Assembly: GCA_964356745.1 (NCBI GenBank)
Contig: CAYHIW010000016.1
Span: forward strand, 1 to 20,002
Reading direction: 5' to 3'
Length of the DNA stretch: 20,002 nt
Source: CAYHIW01 sp964356745
Lineage (GTDB): Bacteria; Patescibacteriota; Microgenomatia; UBA1406; GWC2-37-13
Part shown: piece by piece, positions 1-7,016 of the stretch
Layout: the number at the start of each line of letters is the position of its first letter
How positions within the stretch are numbered: position 1 is the first letter of the stretch
Program-made: the position numbers and the translations under genes
Notes under the pieces: model-generated
Databases searched by the model: none
What the model saw: only the letters and a program-made list of their open reading frames with translations
Told to the model about the DNA's origin: nothing

Positions 1-1026
1 TTCAGCAATTCGTGGCAACAAAGATTGCTTCTGTTTGTCAAGACTGAGTTCTTTATATAGTTCAGTTGGATCAATGGGTATGATAAAAACTCCCGTATCT
101 TCAAGCAATAACTGTTCGGCGACCAAGGTCTTGCCGGTACCTGGAATTCCCACCAAGAGAACAGACTCAGGATCCTGTTCAATTCCTCGACTTATATCTA
201 AGTTGGCAAGTGGCCTTACAAGACCTCTTTTAATCATGTCGACCGCGTACTCTATACCATGCACTTCTTGACTACTTCGATTCTTAAGACCAGATCGTAT
301 AAGATCGTAATAAATTTGATAAAGTAAATCCGAATGCTCCAACATTTTGCTCTGACCAAGTATCGAGCCTACCTGAACAACAAGCTCCGCCAGATCTGTC
401 TGATATAGGGCAAGCTCTCGTATTTCTACGATATATTTACTTTGAGAAGCAATCTCATCTGTAAAATTTTCTTTATTGACCGGACCAAAATCTTTATACA
501 GATAGAGTCCGGTGTGATGGGGAGTTGTTGGTGCAAGATTAGGTCCCATATACCAACCGCCCGTCTTTGATCTGGCTGCTTTTCCTACATGAAATGGGGG
601 GTAGTTTTCGGCGGGAATCTCGTTGCCGTCTGAATCCATACGCGTTCTCACTTTTGCCTTATAGGTTTGAGCAACAAGCGCCTCAAGAAGCTCGACTTGC
701 TCATTTGACATATTGTCTATGTCAAATCTCACGATGATTCGTGGCTCAACTTTTTCACCACTAAAATCAGGAACCAAAACAGTTTCAAAAATACTAGGTG
801 TAATCCCTTCTATTTCTTCAATTTTATTGCGAACAACATTAATAAGAGGCTCTATTGCATCAAGTTTGGGAGGATGAACAAGAGGATTAAGCTCTCCTAA
901 GCTAATTTCTGCAGGATCGCGAAGGGCATTTCTTCTTATTTCATTTTCTATGGAGGGCGACTCAGGTGCGGGCGGACCTACAATTCTTCCCATTCCTACC
1001 ATTGCAGCCTCAATGTTACTTGCCAT
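1..1026 (-). CDS. AAA+ family ATPase, N-terminal part; C-terminus lies beyond the left edge
   Basis: 342 codons are visible, read from an ATG at 1026 to the window edge without a stop. The first ~270 residues are an unrecognised region containing a short stretch (about residues 97-160) with residues such as VRFDIDN and GWYMGPN. A Walker A motif, GIPGTGKT, lies at residues 293-300 (positions 127-150), and the conserved downstream strand (VFIIPID) follows before the edge. Walker B, sensor and arginine-finger regions are not visible. The layout resembles proteins in which an AAA+ ATPase core follows an unrelated N-terminal domain, so substrate and role cannot be told. The start is supported by a promoter that ends just upstream (TTGACT, 17 bp, TACAAT), which would give an almost leaderless mRNA. 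The gene is divergent from the glycosyltransferase gene. The ATPase family call is firm; the function is unknown. Confidence 0.85.
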   Translation of the reverse strand, partial: MASNIEAAMVGMGRIVGPPAPESPSIENEIRRNALRDPAEISLGELNPLVHPPKLDAIEPLINVVRNKIEEIEGITPSIFETVLVPDFSGEKVEPRIIVRFDIDNMSNEQVELLEALVAQTYKAKVRTRMDSDGNEIPAENYPPFHVGKAARSKTGGWYMGPNLAPTTPHHTGLYLYKDFGPVNKENFTDEIASQSKYIVEIRELALYQTDLAELVVQVGSILGQSKMLEHSDLLYQIYYDLIRSGLKNRSSQEVHGIEYAVDMIKRGLVRPLANLDISRGIEQDPESVLLVGIPGTGKTLVAEQLLLEDTGVFIIPIDPTELYKELSLDKQKQSLLPRIAE

Positions 1027-1036
1027 ATGCGTGGCT

Positions 1037-1065
1037 ATTGTAACAACGAAGTATACGAGAGTCAA
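1037..1065 (-). promoter_or_regulatory. promoter of the AAA+ ATPase gene
   Basis: On the minus strand, TTGACT (1060-1065) and TACAAT (1037-1042) are separated by 17 bp. The expected start of transcription is near 1030, only about 4 nt before the ATG at 1026, and there is no room for a ribosome binding site. Confidence 0.65.
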
Positions 1066-1084
1066 ACTAAAGCTATTTTTAGAG

Positions 1085-1090
1085 TATAAT
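1085..1090 (+). promoter_or_regulatory. -10 element (TATAAT) of the glycosyltransferase gene
   Basis: A perfect TATAAT lies 17 nt before the ATG at 1108. The -35 region is poor. Expected transcription start is about 1097, leaving an ~11-nt leader without a Shine-Dalgarno sequence. Confidence 0.6.
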
Positions 1091-1107
1091 GTAGCTATTA
1101 CTTCGTT

Positions 1108-3315
1108 ATGAAAATTACTTATATCTCCTCTTATATACCCCGTAAATGTGGTATTGCAACATACACGCGCGATCTTTCCGTAGAAATCCATAAAAAACGT
1201 GTCGCTATTGCTCTTATTGCGATGGAAAATCCTTTTCTCCCCCATTCCTACACCGCTCCGGTTACCGACATTATTCATCAAGAAAAATTTGAAGACTATC
1301 AAAAAATAGCTAAAAAAATAAATAAAAGTTCAACAGATATCGTTCACATCCAACATGAGTTTGGTTTATTTGGTGGAGATGATGGTGAGTATATTTTATC
1401 TTTGGCTTCTGCACTTACCAAACCTCTCATTGTCACATTTCACACGATACTCTTCACTCCTACCGATCGTCAAAAATATATCATTCAAGAACTCGCACGA
1501 CTGAGCAGAAATGTAATCGTTATGGACGAAGTTGCCAAAAATCGACTGGAACATGTGTACGGTCTCAATCCTCATCACAGTATTTTTATACTTCATGGTG
1601 CACCAATTGTAAAAATGAAAAAAGATGACGCAAAAAAAGTCATCAACCTTTCAGACTCATTTATTCTTCTTGCAAACAACTTACTAAGCAGAACTAAGGG
1701 AATTGAGTATGCCATTGGCGCTATTGAACATGCTGTAAAAAAAATACCCAATCTTGTATTTCTAATAGTCGGAGAAACACATCCCTTAGTCAAAAAAGGT
1801 GAGGGCGAATCGTATAGAAACGAGCTACAAGCACTCGTCAAAAAACTCAATCTTGAGAAGCATGTCGTCTTCATCAACGAATATGTCTCGCTTGAAAAAT
1901 TACAGATCTACTTGGCTTCTGCAGATGTGTACATTACTCCTTATTTAGATCCTCAACAAATTACCTCAGGAACACTTTCATATGCAATTGGTGCAGGAAA
2001 AGCATGTATTGCAACTCCCTACATATACGCAAAGGACATGCTTGCAAAAGATCGTGGCACTCTCGTACCATTTCGCGACAGCAAGGCGATTGCAGATGCC
2101 CTTATAGAGCTGTATCGCAATCCAAAAAAGCTCAACAGACTAGAAAAAAACGTAACTCAATTACGCAAAGATATGCGCTGGTCACGTGTTGCTGAAAAAC
2201 ATATTGTTGTCTACAAAAAAATACTGGAATTAAACGATACTCAGACCATTACAAAAAACTTTATAGCTAAACCTCTCGATATTTCTTATCTCACTCATAT
2301 CACCGACGCAGTCGGTATGATTCAACATACTCATCACATCATTCCGGATAGAAAATTTGGATACAGTACCGATGACAACGCAAGAGCACTCATCGTGGTC
2401 TCTCAGCTTTACTCAAAACTCAAAACAAAAGAAATTGCCAAGCTTGTTGAACTTTATGTAAGTTTTCTTACCTTCGCTCAAGAACCTAACGGCAAATTTC
2501 ATACATTTCTTAACTTCAACGGGAGTTGGGATGATACTACCGATGTTACTGACCCCTACGGTAAAGCCATGTGGGCACTAGGAATGAATTTATACTTAAG
2601 CAACGACTCACACCTTGGACAGTCTGTACACTTTCTTTTTATAAGAAATTTTGCTCAGATGGATAACATTCGCGACTTAAGAACAGCGGCCTACACGATT
2701 CTCGGACTGTATTATTACATCCTTACCTATGAAACAAAAACAGACGCTGCGGGGCTTGCTGTTGAATATCTCGACAGATTAGCTGGATTCATTATTAAAG
2801 CATATGAAAAACATAGCACTCCTGGATGGGAATGGATCGAGGATACCGTGACATATGATAACTTCAGACTTCCTCAGGCACTATTTGCTGCGTACATGAT
2901 TACAAAAAATGAAAAATATAAAAAAGTCGCAGAAGCAATGTTGATGTTTCTTACCAACTGTAATTTTGACAAACAAAAAGAGTATTTTGATTTTATTGGT
3001 CAAGATGGTTGGTATGTGAAAGGACAAAAAAAAGCCGAGTATGATCAGCAACCTCTTGAGGCAGCTGCGGCGGTTGACGCATATATCTTTGCTGCAAAAG
3101 CACTTCATAAAAGATCGTACCTTTCTCAAGCTCTTATCGCCTTCGAATGGTTCTTTGGTAATAACCGTAGTCATCGGTATCTTTATGACGAAAACACAAA
3201 AGGAGTTTTTGACGGACTTACCTTACGAGGTGTTAATCAAAATGAAGGTGCAGAATCAATCGTCTGCTTTCTTATATCGTGTTTATCTCTACAACGCGCA
3301 TTAAAAAAGATCTAA
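1108..3315 (+). CDS. GT4-type glycosyltransferase fused to a C-terminal (alpha/alpha)-barrel-like domain
   Basis: The 735-residue product has two parts. Residues 1 to ~385 are a GT-B fold glycosyltransferase of the GT4 kind: N-terminal KITYISSY with a glycine-containing loop (KCGIATYT), HIQHEFGLFGG near residue 79, and a donor-site segment near residue 283 (QQITSGTLSYAIGAGKA) followed by the usual C-terminal helices. Residues ~395-735 form a helical domain with YSTDDNARAL (~419-428), GSWDDTTDVTDPYGKAMWALG, and late Trp-, Gly- and Asp-rich motifs. That pattern suggests a barrel domain of the glycoside-processing type. The gene ends inside the tail of a convergent GH130 gene (15-bp overlap), so a role in making or remodelling a mannose-type oligosaccharide is a reasonable inference. 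Donor, acceptor and linkage are not known. GT4 membership is firm; the function of the C-terminal domain is not. Confidence 0.85.
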   Translation: MKITYISSYIPRKCGIATYTRDLSVEIHKKRVAIALIAMENPFLPHSYTAPVTDIIHQEKFEDYQKIAKKINKSSTDIVHIQHEFGLFGGDDGEYILSLASALTKPLIVTFHTILFTPTDRQKYIIQELARLSRNVIVMDEVAKNRLEHVYGLNPHHSIFILHGAPIVKMKKDDAKKVINLSDSFILLANNLLSRTKGIEYAIGAIEHAVKKIPNLVFLIVGETHPLVKKGEGESYRNELQALVKKLNLEKHVVFINEYVSLEKLQIYLASADVYITPYLDPQQITSGTLSYAIGAGKACIATPYIYAKDMLAKDRGTLVPFRDSKAIADALIELYRNPKKLNRLEKNVTQLRKDMRWSRVAEKHIVVYKKILELNDTQTITKNFIAKPLDISYLTHITDAVGMIQHTHHIIPDRKFGYSTDDNARALIVVSQLYSKLKTKEIAKLVELYVSFLTFAQEPNGKFHTFLNFNGSWDDTTDVTDPYGKAMWALGMNLYLSNDSHLGQSVHFLFIRNFAQMDNIRDLRTAAYTILGLYYYILTYETKTDAAGLAVEYLDRLAGFIIKAYEKHSTPGWEWIEDTVTYDNFRLPQALFAAYMITKNEKYKKVAEAMLMFLTNCNFDKQKEYFDFIGQDGWYVKGQKKAEYDQQPLEAAAAVDAYIFAAKALHKRSYLSQALIAFEWFFGNNRSHRYLYDENTKGVFDGLTLRGVNQNEGAESIVCFLISCLSLQRALKKI

Positions 3316-4221
3316 TACCCTCTTTTTTTCGACTGTGGCCAATCCTATTACCCTATCTGCTGCTCCGTAATAGACGTAATATAATCCGTCCTTCTCTATT
3401 GCTCCACAGGTATAGACTACGTTATTGATGTATCCTTTTTTTTCGTATTCTTCTTCTGGCTCAAGAATTGGTTCAGACGAACGATAGATTATTTTTCTTG
3501 GGTCTTCGAGATCAAGAAACATTATTCCCAATCGGTAGGTGAGATTGTGGTCAACGCCGTGATAAAAAAGCAACCACCCTTTTTCTGTCTCAATCGGAGG
3601 TCCTCCTATTCCTGTACGCATCGAGTCCCACATACCTGGTCTTTCTTGAAATACCGGTTCATTATTACTCCAACCAGTAAGACTTTTAGATTTCCCAAAA
3701 TATGTTTTTCCTACTCCCGCTCTATACAGCAACCAGTACTCCCCGTTTACTTTTTTAGGGAAAAAACTTGAGTTTTTTCCTGTCAGATTTGGAATTATGA
3801 CGTCATGATCTATAAAAGTTACAAAGTCTTTTGTGGTTGAGAGTGCAATCGTCGGTCTTTTTGCAATTTTTTCTTTCCAATTGGGATTTACTTCTGCATG
3901 TATGTCTTCTGATACCGCCGTATAACTAATGTAGTACGTATCGTCAATCTTCACGATTCGTGGATCTTCGATACCAAGAGACTCGTCGGGATGACCATGA
4001 CCATAATACAGAGGGCTTTGTCTTCTTTCAAAATGAATTCCATCACTACTGGTTGCCAAACCAAGCCGAGAATGAATGTCTTTTTTACCCATTGCTCGAT
4101 AAATCAAATATATCTTGTCTTCAACCATGATTGCGCCTGGATTAAAGACAAGCATATCTTCCCAAGGGAGATCTGTTGGAGTCAGTATGGGATTGAATTC
4201 TGAACGTTGTAATTTCAACAT
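3301..4221 (-). CDS. GH130 family glycoside phosphorylase or hydrolase (mannoside type)
   Basis: The 306-residue protein matches the five-bladed beta-propeller family GH130 in length and motifs. NPGA is at residues 27-30. SLGIEDPRI carries the family's catalytic Asp at 86. A phosphate or substrate segment reads GKNSSFFPKK, then GIGGPPIETEKGWLLFYHGV, and the C-terminus has YYGAADRVIGLA. Known GH130 members phosphorolyse or hydrolyse beta-mannosides, for example beta-1,4-mannosyl-glucose or beta-1,2-mannobiose. The subfamily was not determined, so phosphorylase versus mannosidase stays open. No signal peptide is visible, so it is probably cytoplasmic. The stop codon overlaps the end of the convergent glycosyltransferase gene, suggesting the two handle the same glycan. 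A -10 box (TATACT) lies 20 nt before the ATG. Confidence 0.9.
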   Translation of the reverse strand: MLKLQRSEFNPILTPTDLPWEDMLVFNPGAIMVEDKIYLIYRAMGKKDIHSRLGLATSSDGIHFERRQSPLYYGHGHPDESLGIEDPRIVKIDDTYYISYTAVSEDIHAEVNPNWKEKIAKRPTIALSTTKDFVTFIDHDVIIPNLTGKNSSFFPKKVNGEYWLLYRAGVGKTYFGKSKSLTGWSNNEPVFQERPGMWDSMRTGIGGPPIETEKGWLLFYHGVDHNLTYRLGIMFLDLEDPRKIIYRSSEPILEPEEEYEKKGYINNVVYTCGAIEKDGLYYVYYGAADRVIGLATVEKKRVLDLF

Positions 4222-4241
4222 ATGTGTTGGATGAACGAATA

Positions 4242-4247
4242 AGTATA
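4242..4247 (-). promoter_or_regulatory. -10 element (TATACT) of the GH130 gene
   Basis: TATACT on the minus strand lies 20 nt upstream of the ATG at 4221. No good -35 is seen. It sits back-to-back with the forward promoter at 4251-4279. Confidence 0.45.
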
Positions 4248-4250
4248 CTG

Positions 4251-4279
4251 TTTACAATTTTGGTTTTGTATGGTATAAT
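4251..4279 (+). promoter_or_regulatory. strong promoter for a non-coding transcript
   Basis: TTTACA (4251-4256), a 17-bp spacer and TATAAT (4274-4279) with an extended -10 (TGg at 4271-4273). Transcription should begin near 4286. The nearest downstream gene starts at 4477 and has its own -10, so this promoter most likely drives the structured RNA that follows. Confidence 0.75.
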
Positions 4280-4285
4280 ATACGT

Positions 4286-4450
4286 AGCTTAAGATTCTAA
4301 ATCTGCTTGAATATAACCTCAATATAAGACGGTCATGAACAATAGTTGTTTAAAGGGCCAGTTTTTAGGAAAGCTTCACAAATACATATAGTTTTGCTCG
4401 AGTAATCCAGGAAGACATTTTTGAGCAGTTTTAGTTTTTTAAGTTTTTTT
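4286..4450 (+). ncRNA. candidate structured small RNA with a long closing helix (6S-RNA-like layout)
   Basis: The 5' end (4286-4314) pairs with the 3' end (4417-4445) as one long helix. Examples are CTTAAGA at 4288-4294 with the strand at 4437-4443, CTAAA at 4297-4301 with TTTAG-type bases at 4430-4434, and CTGCTTGAA at 4303-4311 with 4420-4428. About 26 of 30 positions pair, including several G-U pairs that favour the plus strand as the RNA. Inside is a second hairpin: GGTC (4331-4334) with GGCC (4356-4359), enclosing TGAACAA/TTGTTTA with a three-base loop. A run of seven T (4444-4450) ends the element. With the promoter at 4251-4279 this is a complete small transcription unit of ~165 nt. 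Closing helix, open centre and internal hairpin recall 6S RNA, but no 6S sequence signature was identified. No protein-coding frame is apparent here. Confidence 0.65.
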
Positions 4451-4459
4451 GTATAAATT

Positions 4460-4468
4460 TGGTATAAT
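4460..4468 (+). promoter_or_regulatory. extended -10 promoter of the lipoprotein gene
   Basis: TGgTATAAT ends 8 nt before the ATG at 4477. The -35 region is a T-rich run without a clear match. The predicted transcript is leaderless or nearly so. Confidence 0.6.
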
Positions 4469-4476
4469 TAGAGCCT

Positions 4477-4899
4477 ATGAGTAAGGAGTCTCTATTTCGG
4501 GCTGCACAAGTTGGTGCTATATCGTTAGCACTTGCAACAGCATGCTCAAGCACACCCAAAGAATCTACCCAAACAGACACTCCTCCAGTAATACCGTCAG
4601 AATCAACATGCAGTAATTACCCCATTCTTCTACCAGTGGAAGGTTCCACTGTCTTTGGTGATAAAAATAGACAGTTTGAAGCTTCAGAAATGAGTCCAGG
4701 TCTATACGAAGTCAAACTCGTTGACGGTATTGGAACTTCTGGAGATGGCGTTATCCAAAGAATTGAAGGTATTCCAGGAGCACATATTGTATTTCTCGAC
4801 GATGGTGGAGTCGCTGAAATTAGAGTCGAATCTTTAGATATTATAGGATCTCTAGCCACGGTAACCGACTGTTTATTCACCGTCAACCAACCCGCCTAA
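4477..4899 (+). CDS. small predicted lipoprotein of unknown function
   Basis: The 140-residue product begins with a lipoprotein-type signal: SLFRAAQVGAISLALATAC, with the cysteine at about residue 23 as the lipidation site. The lipobox (ATAC) is acceptable though not ideal. A Ser/Thr/Pro-rich linker follows (residues ~24-44), typical of envelope-tethered proteins. The rest (~45-140) has alternating hydrophobic residues and glycines suggestive of a small beta-rich domain, with cysteines near residues 45 and 132 that could form a disulfide. No family is recognised. The start is fixed by the -10 box 8 nt upstream and by the signal sequence that begins directly after it. A stem-loop follows the stop codon. 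Confidence 0.75.
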   Translation: MSKESLFRAAQVGAISLALATACSSTPKESTQTDTPPVIPSESTCSNYPILLPVEGSTVFGDKNRQFEASEMSPGLYEVKLVDGIGTSGDGVIQRIEGIPGAHIVFLDDGGVAEIRVESLDIIGSLATVTDCLFTVNQPA

Positions 4900-5017
4900 C
4901 AACTATCTCCTCAACCTTCCTACTATAAAGTTATCCAGTAACGGAGTTTAGTTGTAAATTGACATTGATTTATCCTGTTCTATCAGGCCATTCTAACCCC
5001 CTGCGGTTGGATACGAC
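4899..5017. other. convergent intergenic region with stem-loops
   Basis: Between the lipoprotein stop and the end of the hydrolase gene, ACAACTA (4899-4905) and CTCC (4907-4910) pair with GGAG (4943-4946) and TAGTTGT (4949-4955), with GTTA/TAAC nested in the loop (4930-4942). Further right, GGATA and TATCC (about 5008-5022) form a short hairpin at the hydrolase stop. Neither is followed by a clear T-run, so these are 3'-end structures rather than confident terminators. Confidence 0.4.
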
Positions 5018-5578
5018 CTATCCTGACGAGCTAAAAAGAAGTGATTTAAGGAGCTTGTGTTCTTTATAAGGTTGATTGAATACTCCCGAACCCATATGAC
5101 CCTCCCCTTTTGCCAAAATGAATTTTGCACCTAATTTTTCTGCAATCGGACGAGCTTGCTTATCGTTACAACCCCACGGATCGTTATCAGAGTTAATGAG
5201 GATAATTTCTGCCGTGTTGGATTTGATTTTATTCCAGTCGTAATTGTCTTCAAGCATTAGATTTGCATCTTCGCTAATTTTTACGTAGAACCCCGCAACG
5301 AGAATTGCCTGTTTTATTCTCACGTTAATTCGCTGTAGAAAACTTAAAATGAGTGGAGCTGCCGAAGAATGACCAATGACAATTGTCGATTCGTCAATCT
5401 TAGGTGCATTTTCTTGAACAAATTTCAATGTTTCCTGTATTTTTGGCTTGTCAGTATTCGGAAGTAACGGCCACCAAACTTGAAACCCGTGTTCTTCAAA
5501 ATATTTTTTAGTGTCTCCAAACCAGAAATAATCTCTATCACTGCCACCTGTTCCATGAAGTAAAATCGCTTGTTTCAT
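5018..5578 (-). CDS. RBBP9/YdeN-family alpha/beta serine hydrolase
   Basis: At 186 residues this matches the small alpha/beta hydrolases of the RBBP9/YdeN family. The first strand ends in LLHGTGG (6-12). The nucleophile elbow is GHSSA with Ser71. The acid is probably Asp133 in SDNDPWG, and the catalytic His is His161 in GEGHMGS. Members of this family are cytosolic serine hydrolases whose physiological substrates are mostly unknown; no signal peptide is present here. The ATG lies only 9 nt after the CCA end of tRNA-Gln on the same strand, with no promoter between, so the gene is probably transcribed with the tRNA and released by tRNA 3' processing. The family assignment is firm; the substrate is unknown. 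Confidence 0.88.
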   Translation of the reverse strand: MKQAILLHGTGGSDRDYFWFGDTKKYFEEHGFQVWWPLLPNTDKPKIQETLKFVQENAPKIDESTIVIGHSSAAPLILSFLQRINVRIKQAILVAGFYVKISEDANLMLEDNYDWNKIKSNTAEIILINSDNDPWGCNDKQARPIAEKLGAKFILAKGEGHMGSGVFNQPYKEHKLLKSLLFSSSG

Positions 5579-5587
5579 ATTTTATAT

Positions 5588-5661
5588 TGGCTGCCCAGCA
5601 GGGATTCGAACCCCGATAAGCAGATCCAGAATCTGCTGTCCTACCATTAGACGACCGGGCA
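5588..5661 (-). tRNA. tRNA-Gln, anticodon CUG
   Basis: A complete cloverleaf reads on the minus strand. The acceptor strand TGCCCGG pairs with CTGGGCA, with the U1-A72 end usual for tRNA-Gln. The D stem is GTCT/GGAC. The anticodon stem GCAGA/TCTGC closes a 7-base loop TTCTGGA with anticodon CTG. The T arm has GGTTCGAATCC. The discriminator base is G and CCA is encoded. It is the first element of a transcript that continues into the hydrolase gene. Confidence 0.97.
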
Positions 5662-5672
5662 ATAACCACCCT

Positions 5673-5681
5673 ATTTTACCA
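5673..5681 (-). promoter_or_regulatory. extended -10 promoter of tRNA-Gln
   Basis: TGgTAAAAT reads on the minus strand. The expected start is near 5666, about 5 nt before the mature tRNA 5' end. No good -35 at normal spacing was found. Confidence 0.55.
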
Positions 5682-5701
5682 AATAGAACCTCCTATACGC
5701 C

Positions 5702-5729
5702 TTGCAATTTGCTCGATTCATTCTATAAT
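5702..5729 (+). promoter_or_regulatory. promoter of the 5740-6249 gene
   Basis: TTGCAA (5702-5707), 16 bp, TATAAT (5724-5729). Transcription should begin at about 5736, four bases before the ATG at 5740. This rules out the in-frame TTG at 5734 as the main start. Confidence 0.65.
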
Positions 5730-5739
5730 CCTTTTGTAT

Positions 5740-6249
5740 ATGCGTGAGCGAAGCGTTGGAGCTCTTATAGAGAAATGGCACTTTCATGTTCCGTATGATG
5801 TACGCAGTACTATTGATTCTGCCTATCAAGAATGGATAAAAGAAGCTGCAGGAATAACGTATCAACTACGAACAGAGGAGTATCGAGAACGTTTCTTACG
5901 ATCTAATCCCCGGAGTTTAGAATTCAAAGAGAAAAATATTCTTTTTGCCGATCTCCTTTTTACCACTATTCTTGACCGTCAGAAAGAGATTGTCAATGAT
6001 GAATATAGGGATGTTTTTGATAACTCACCTCAACTTCTAAGATTAATCAGCACGAGTAGAAGAATAAAAAAATACACCTCGTTATTTCAAAAAAAAGAAA
6101 AATCAATACCGTATACAAAAAGAAATGTTTCAATGAATTATTCCTTATTAGAGGTGTTACAGACACTGGGAAAACACATGAATACGCTAGAACAAGAAGG
6201 AAAACTGAACGAAGTCATATCAAATCTTCGGATAAAAAGGAAAAAATAA
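5740..6249 (+). CDS. hypothetical protein, charged and mainly helical
   Basis: The 169-residue product was not recognised. It is rich in Arg, Lys and Glu with no signal peptide or membrane segment. The first 60 residues look helical (EWIKEAAGITYQLRTEEYRE). A basic region runs from about residue 105 (SRRIKKYTSLFQKKEKS), and the C-terminus is strongly basic (NLRIKRKK). A cytoplasmic, possibly nucleic-acid- or ribosome-associated protein would fit the charge, but there is no motif to prove it. The ATG at 5740 is chosen because TATAAT lies 10 nt upstream, giving a near-leaderless mRNA. The gene converges with the next one, with only 6 nt between the two coding regions. Confidence 0.65.
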   Translation: MRERSVGALIEKWHFHVPYDVRSTIDSAYQEWIKEAAGITYQLRTEEYRERFLRSNPRSLEFKEKNILFADLLFTTILDRQKEIVNDEYRDVFDNSPQLLRLISTSRRIKKYTSLFQKKEKSIPYTKRNVSMNYSLLEVLQTLGKHMNTLEQEGKLNEVISNLRIKRKK

Positions 6250-6255
6250 CCGCTA

Positions 6256-6735
6256 TTAATTAGCAGATGGACTCAGAAAGGCGGACTTATCTACCTCAAA
6301 CCATGGATTGATTTGACTTAATGTAAATTCGTCAAGATGGGGAAGTTCTCCTTTTTGCTTACGATTTAACATCTCCTCGGCTAATTGTTTTACTAAACAA
6401 ATATCGTCTTCAGCGAAATCATCAGTAGGGACCATTCCTCTTCCCACTGCAATCATCACAAAATCAATATTATTATTGGTAAATGAGACGCCATATTCGT
6501 CCATTCCAGACCTATCAGCTTCATCTTTAACACGCTTATAGACCCCAACTTGAAGTTGATCAAGATCACGCACGCCACCAAAGAAATTTCCATGCAAACC
6601 TGCATTTTTAAGCGAAATTTGATATGCTCGTTGTGCGATATTTTGCGCCATTAATTCTTCTCTATTATGTTTAATAACTTCCCTAAGAAGATTTTTTTCG
6701 CCATTAAATCGTTGGCTAAATGAGTATTCTTTCAT
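6256..6735 (-). CDS. hypothetical cytoplasmic protein
   Basis: The 159-residue product has no signal sequence or membrane helix and belongs to no family I recognise. The N-terminal half is helical and charged (NLLREVIKHNREELMAQNIA). A central section (residues ~78-103) with YGVSFTNNNIDFVMIAVGRG looks like a beta-rich core. An acidic stretch (DDFAEDDICL) leads into a helix and a C-terminal tail. The start is well supported: TTGATT, 17 bp and TATAAT end 8 nt upstream of the ATG. Confidence 0.65.
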   Translation of the reverse strand: MKEYSFSQRFNGEKNLLREVIKHNREELMAQNIAQRAYQISLKNAGLHGNFFGGVRDLDQLQVGVYKRVKDEADRSGMDEYGVSFTNNNIDFVMIAVGRGMVPTDDFAEDDICLVKQLAEEMLNRKQKGELPHLDEFTLSQINPWFEVDKSAFLSPSAN

Positions 6736-6743
6736 TGCTCATA

Positions 6744-6772
6744 ATTATACTACAAGCTATTTACTAAATCAA
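6744..6772 (-). promoter_or_regulatory. promoter of the 6256-6735 gene
   Basis: On the minus strand, TTGATT (6767-6772), 17 bp, TATAAT (6744-6749). Predicted start near 6737, two bases before the ATG at 6735. The same TTGATT-17-TATAAT arrangement precedes the gene at 14210-14731. Confidence 0.7.
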
Positions 6773-6810
6773 TTTGCATACACAAATAGTTTACATCTAC
6801 TCATATATAC

Positions 6811-6840
6811 TTGACATTTTGGATACATGAAGAGTATACT
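6811..6840 (+). promoter_or_regulatory. consensus promoter of the GC-rich two-gene operon
   Basis: TTGACA (6811-6816), an 18-bp spacer, TATACT (6835-6840). The expected start is near 6847. Unlike most promoters here it is followed by a ~170-nt leader and a canonical ribosome binding site. Confidence 0.75.
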
Positions 6841-6845
6841 ATGGG

Positions 6846-7009
6846 GTTTGCCTTTTAGGAAAACATAAGAATCCGCAGAAGCTTGTGGAACCTCTTTCGT
6901 TGACCATGAAGGAAAACTCCACGCACAACACACCAGTTGTGAATGGACGCACATTGAAATATAGGAGCAACTCAAACTCTCATCATGGAATGATGAGATC
7001 TCAAGGAGG
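6846..7009 (+). promoter_or_regulatory. structured 5' leader with Shine-Dalgarno site
   Basis: Three local hairpins occur. GTTT.CC (6846-6852) pairs with GG.AAAC (6858-6864). CACAAC (6924-6929) pairs with GTTGTG (6936-6941). TCTCATCAT (6978-6986) pairs perfectly with ATGATGAGA (6990-6998) around a three-base loop. The last hairpin ends 4 nt before AAGGAGG (7003-7009), a textbook ribosome binding site 7 nt from the ATG at 7017. A leader that controls translation is plausible. No known riboswitch class was recognised. Confidence 0.5.
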
Positions 7010-7016
7010 AAAGCGC

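Noticed and set aside
6885..7016. N-terminal extension of the secreted protein from a GTG at 6885
   Set aside because: It would place the signal peptide inside the protein. The ATG at 7017 has AAGGAGG at ideal distance.
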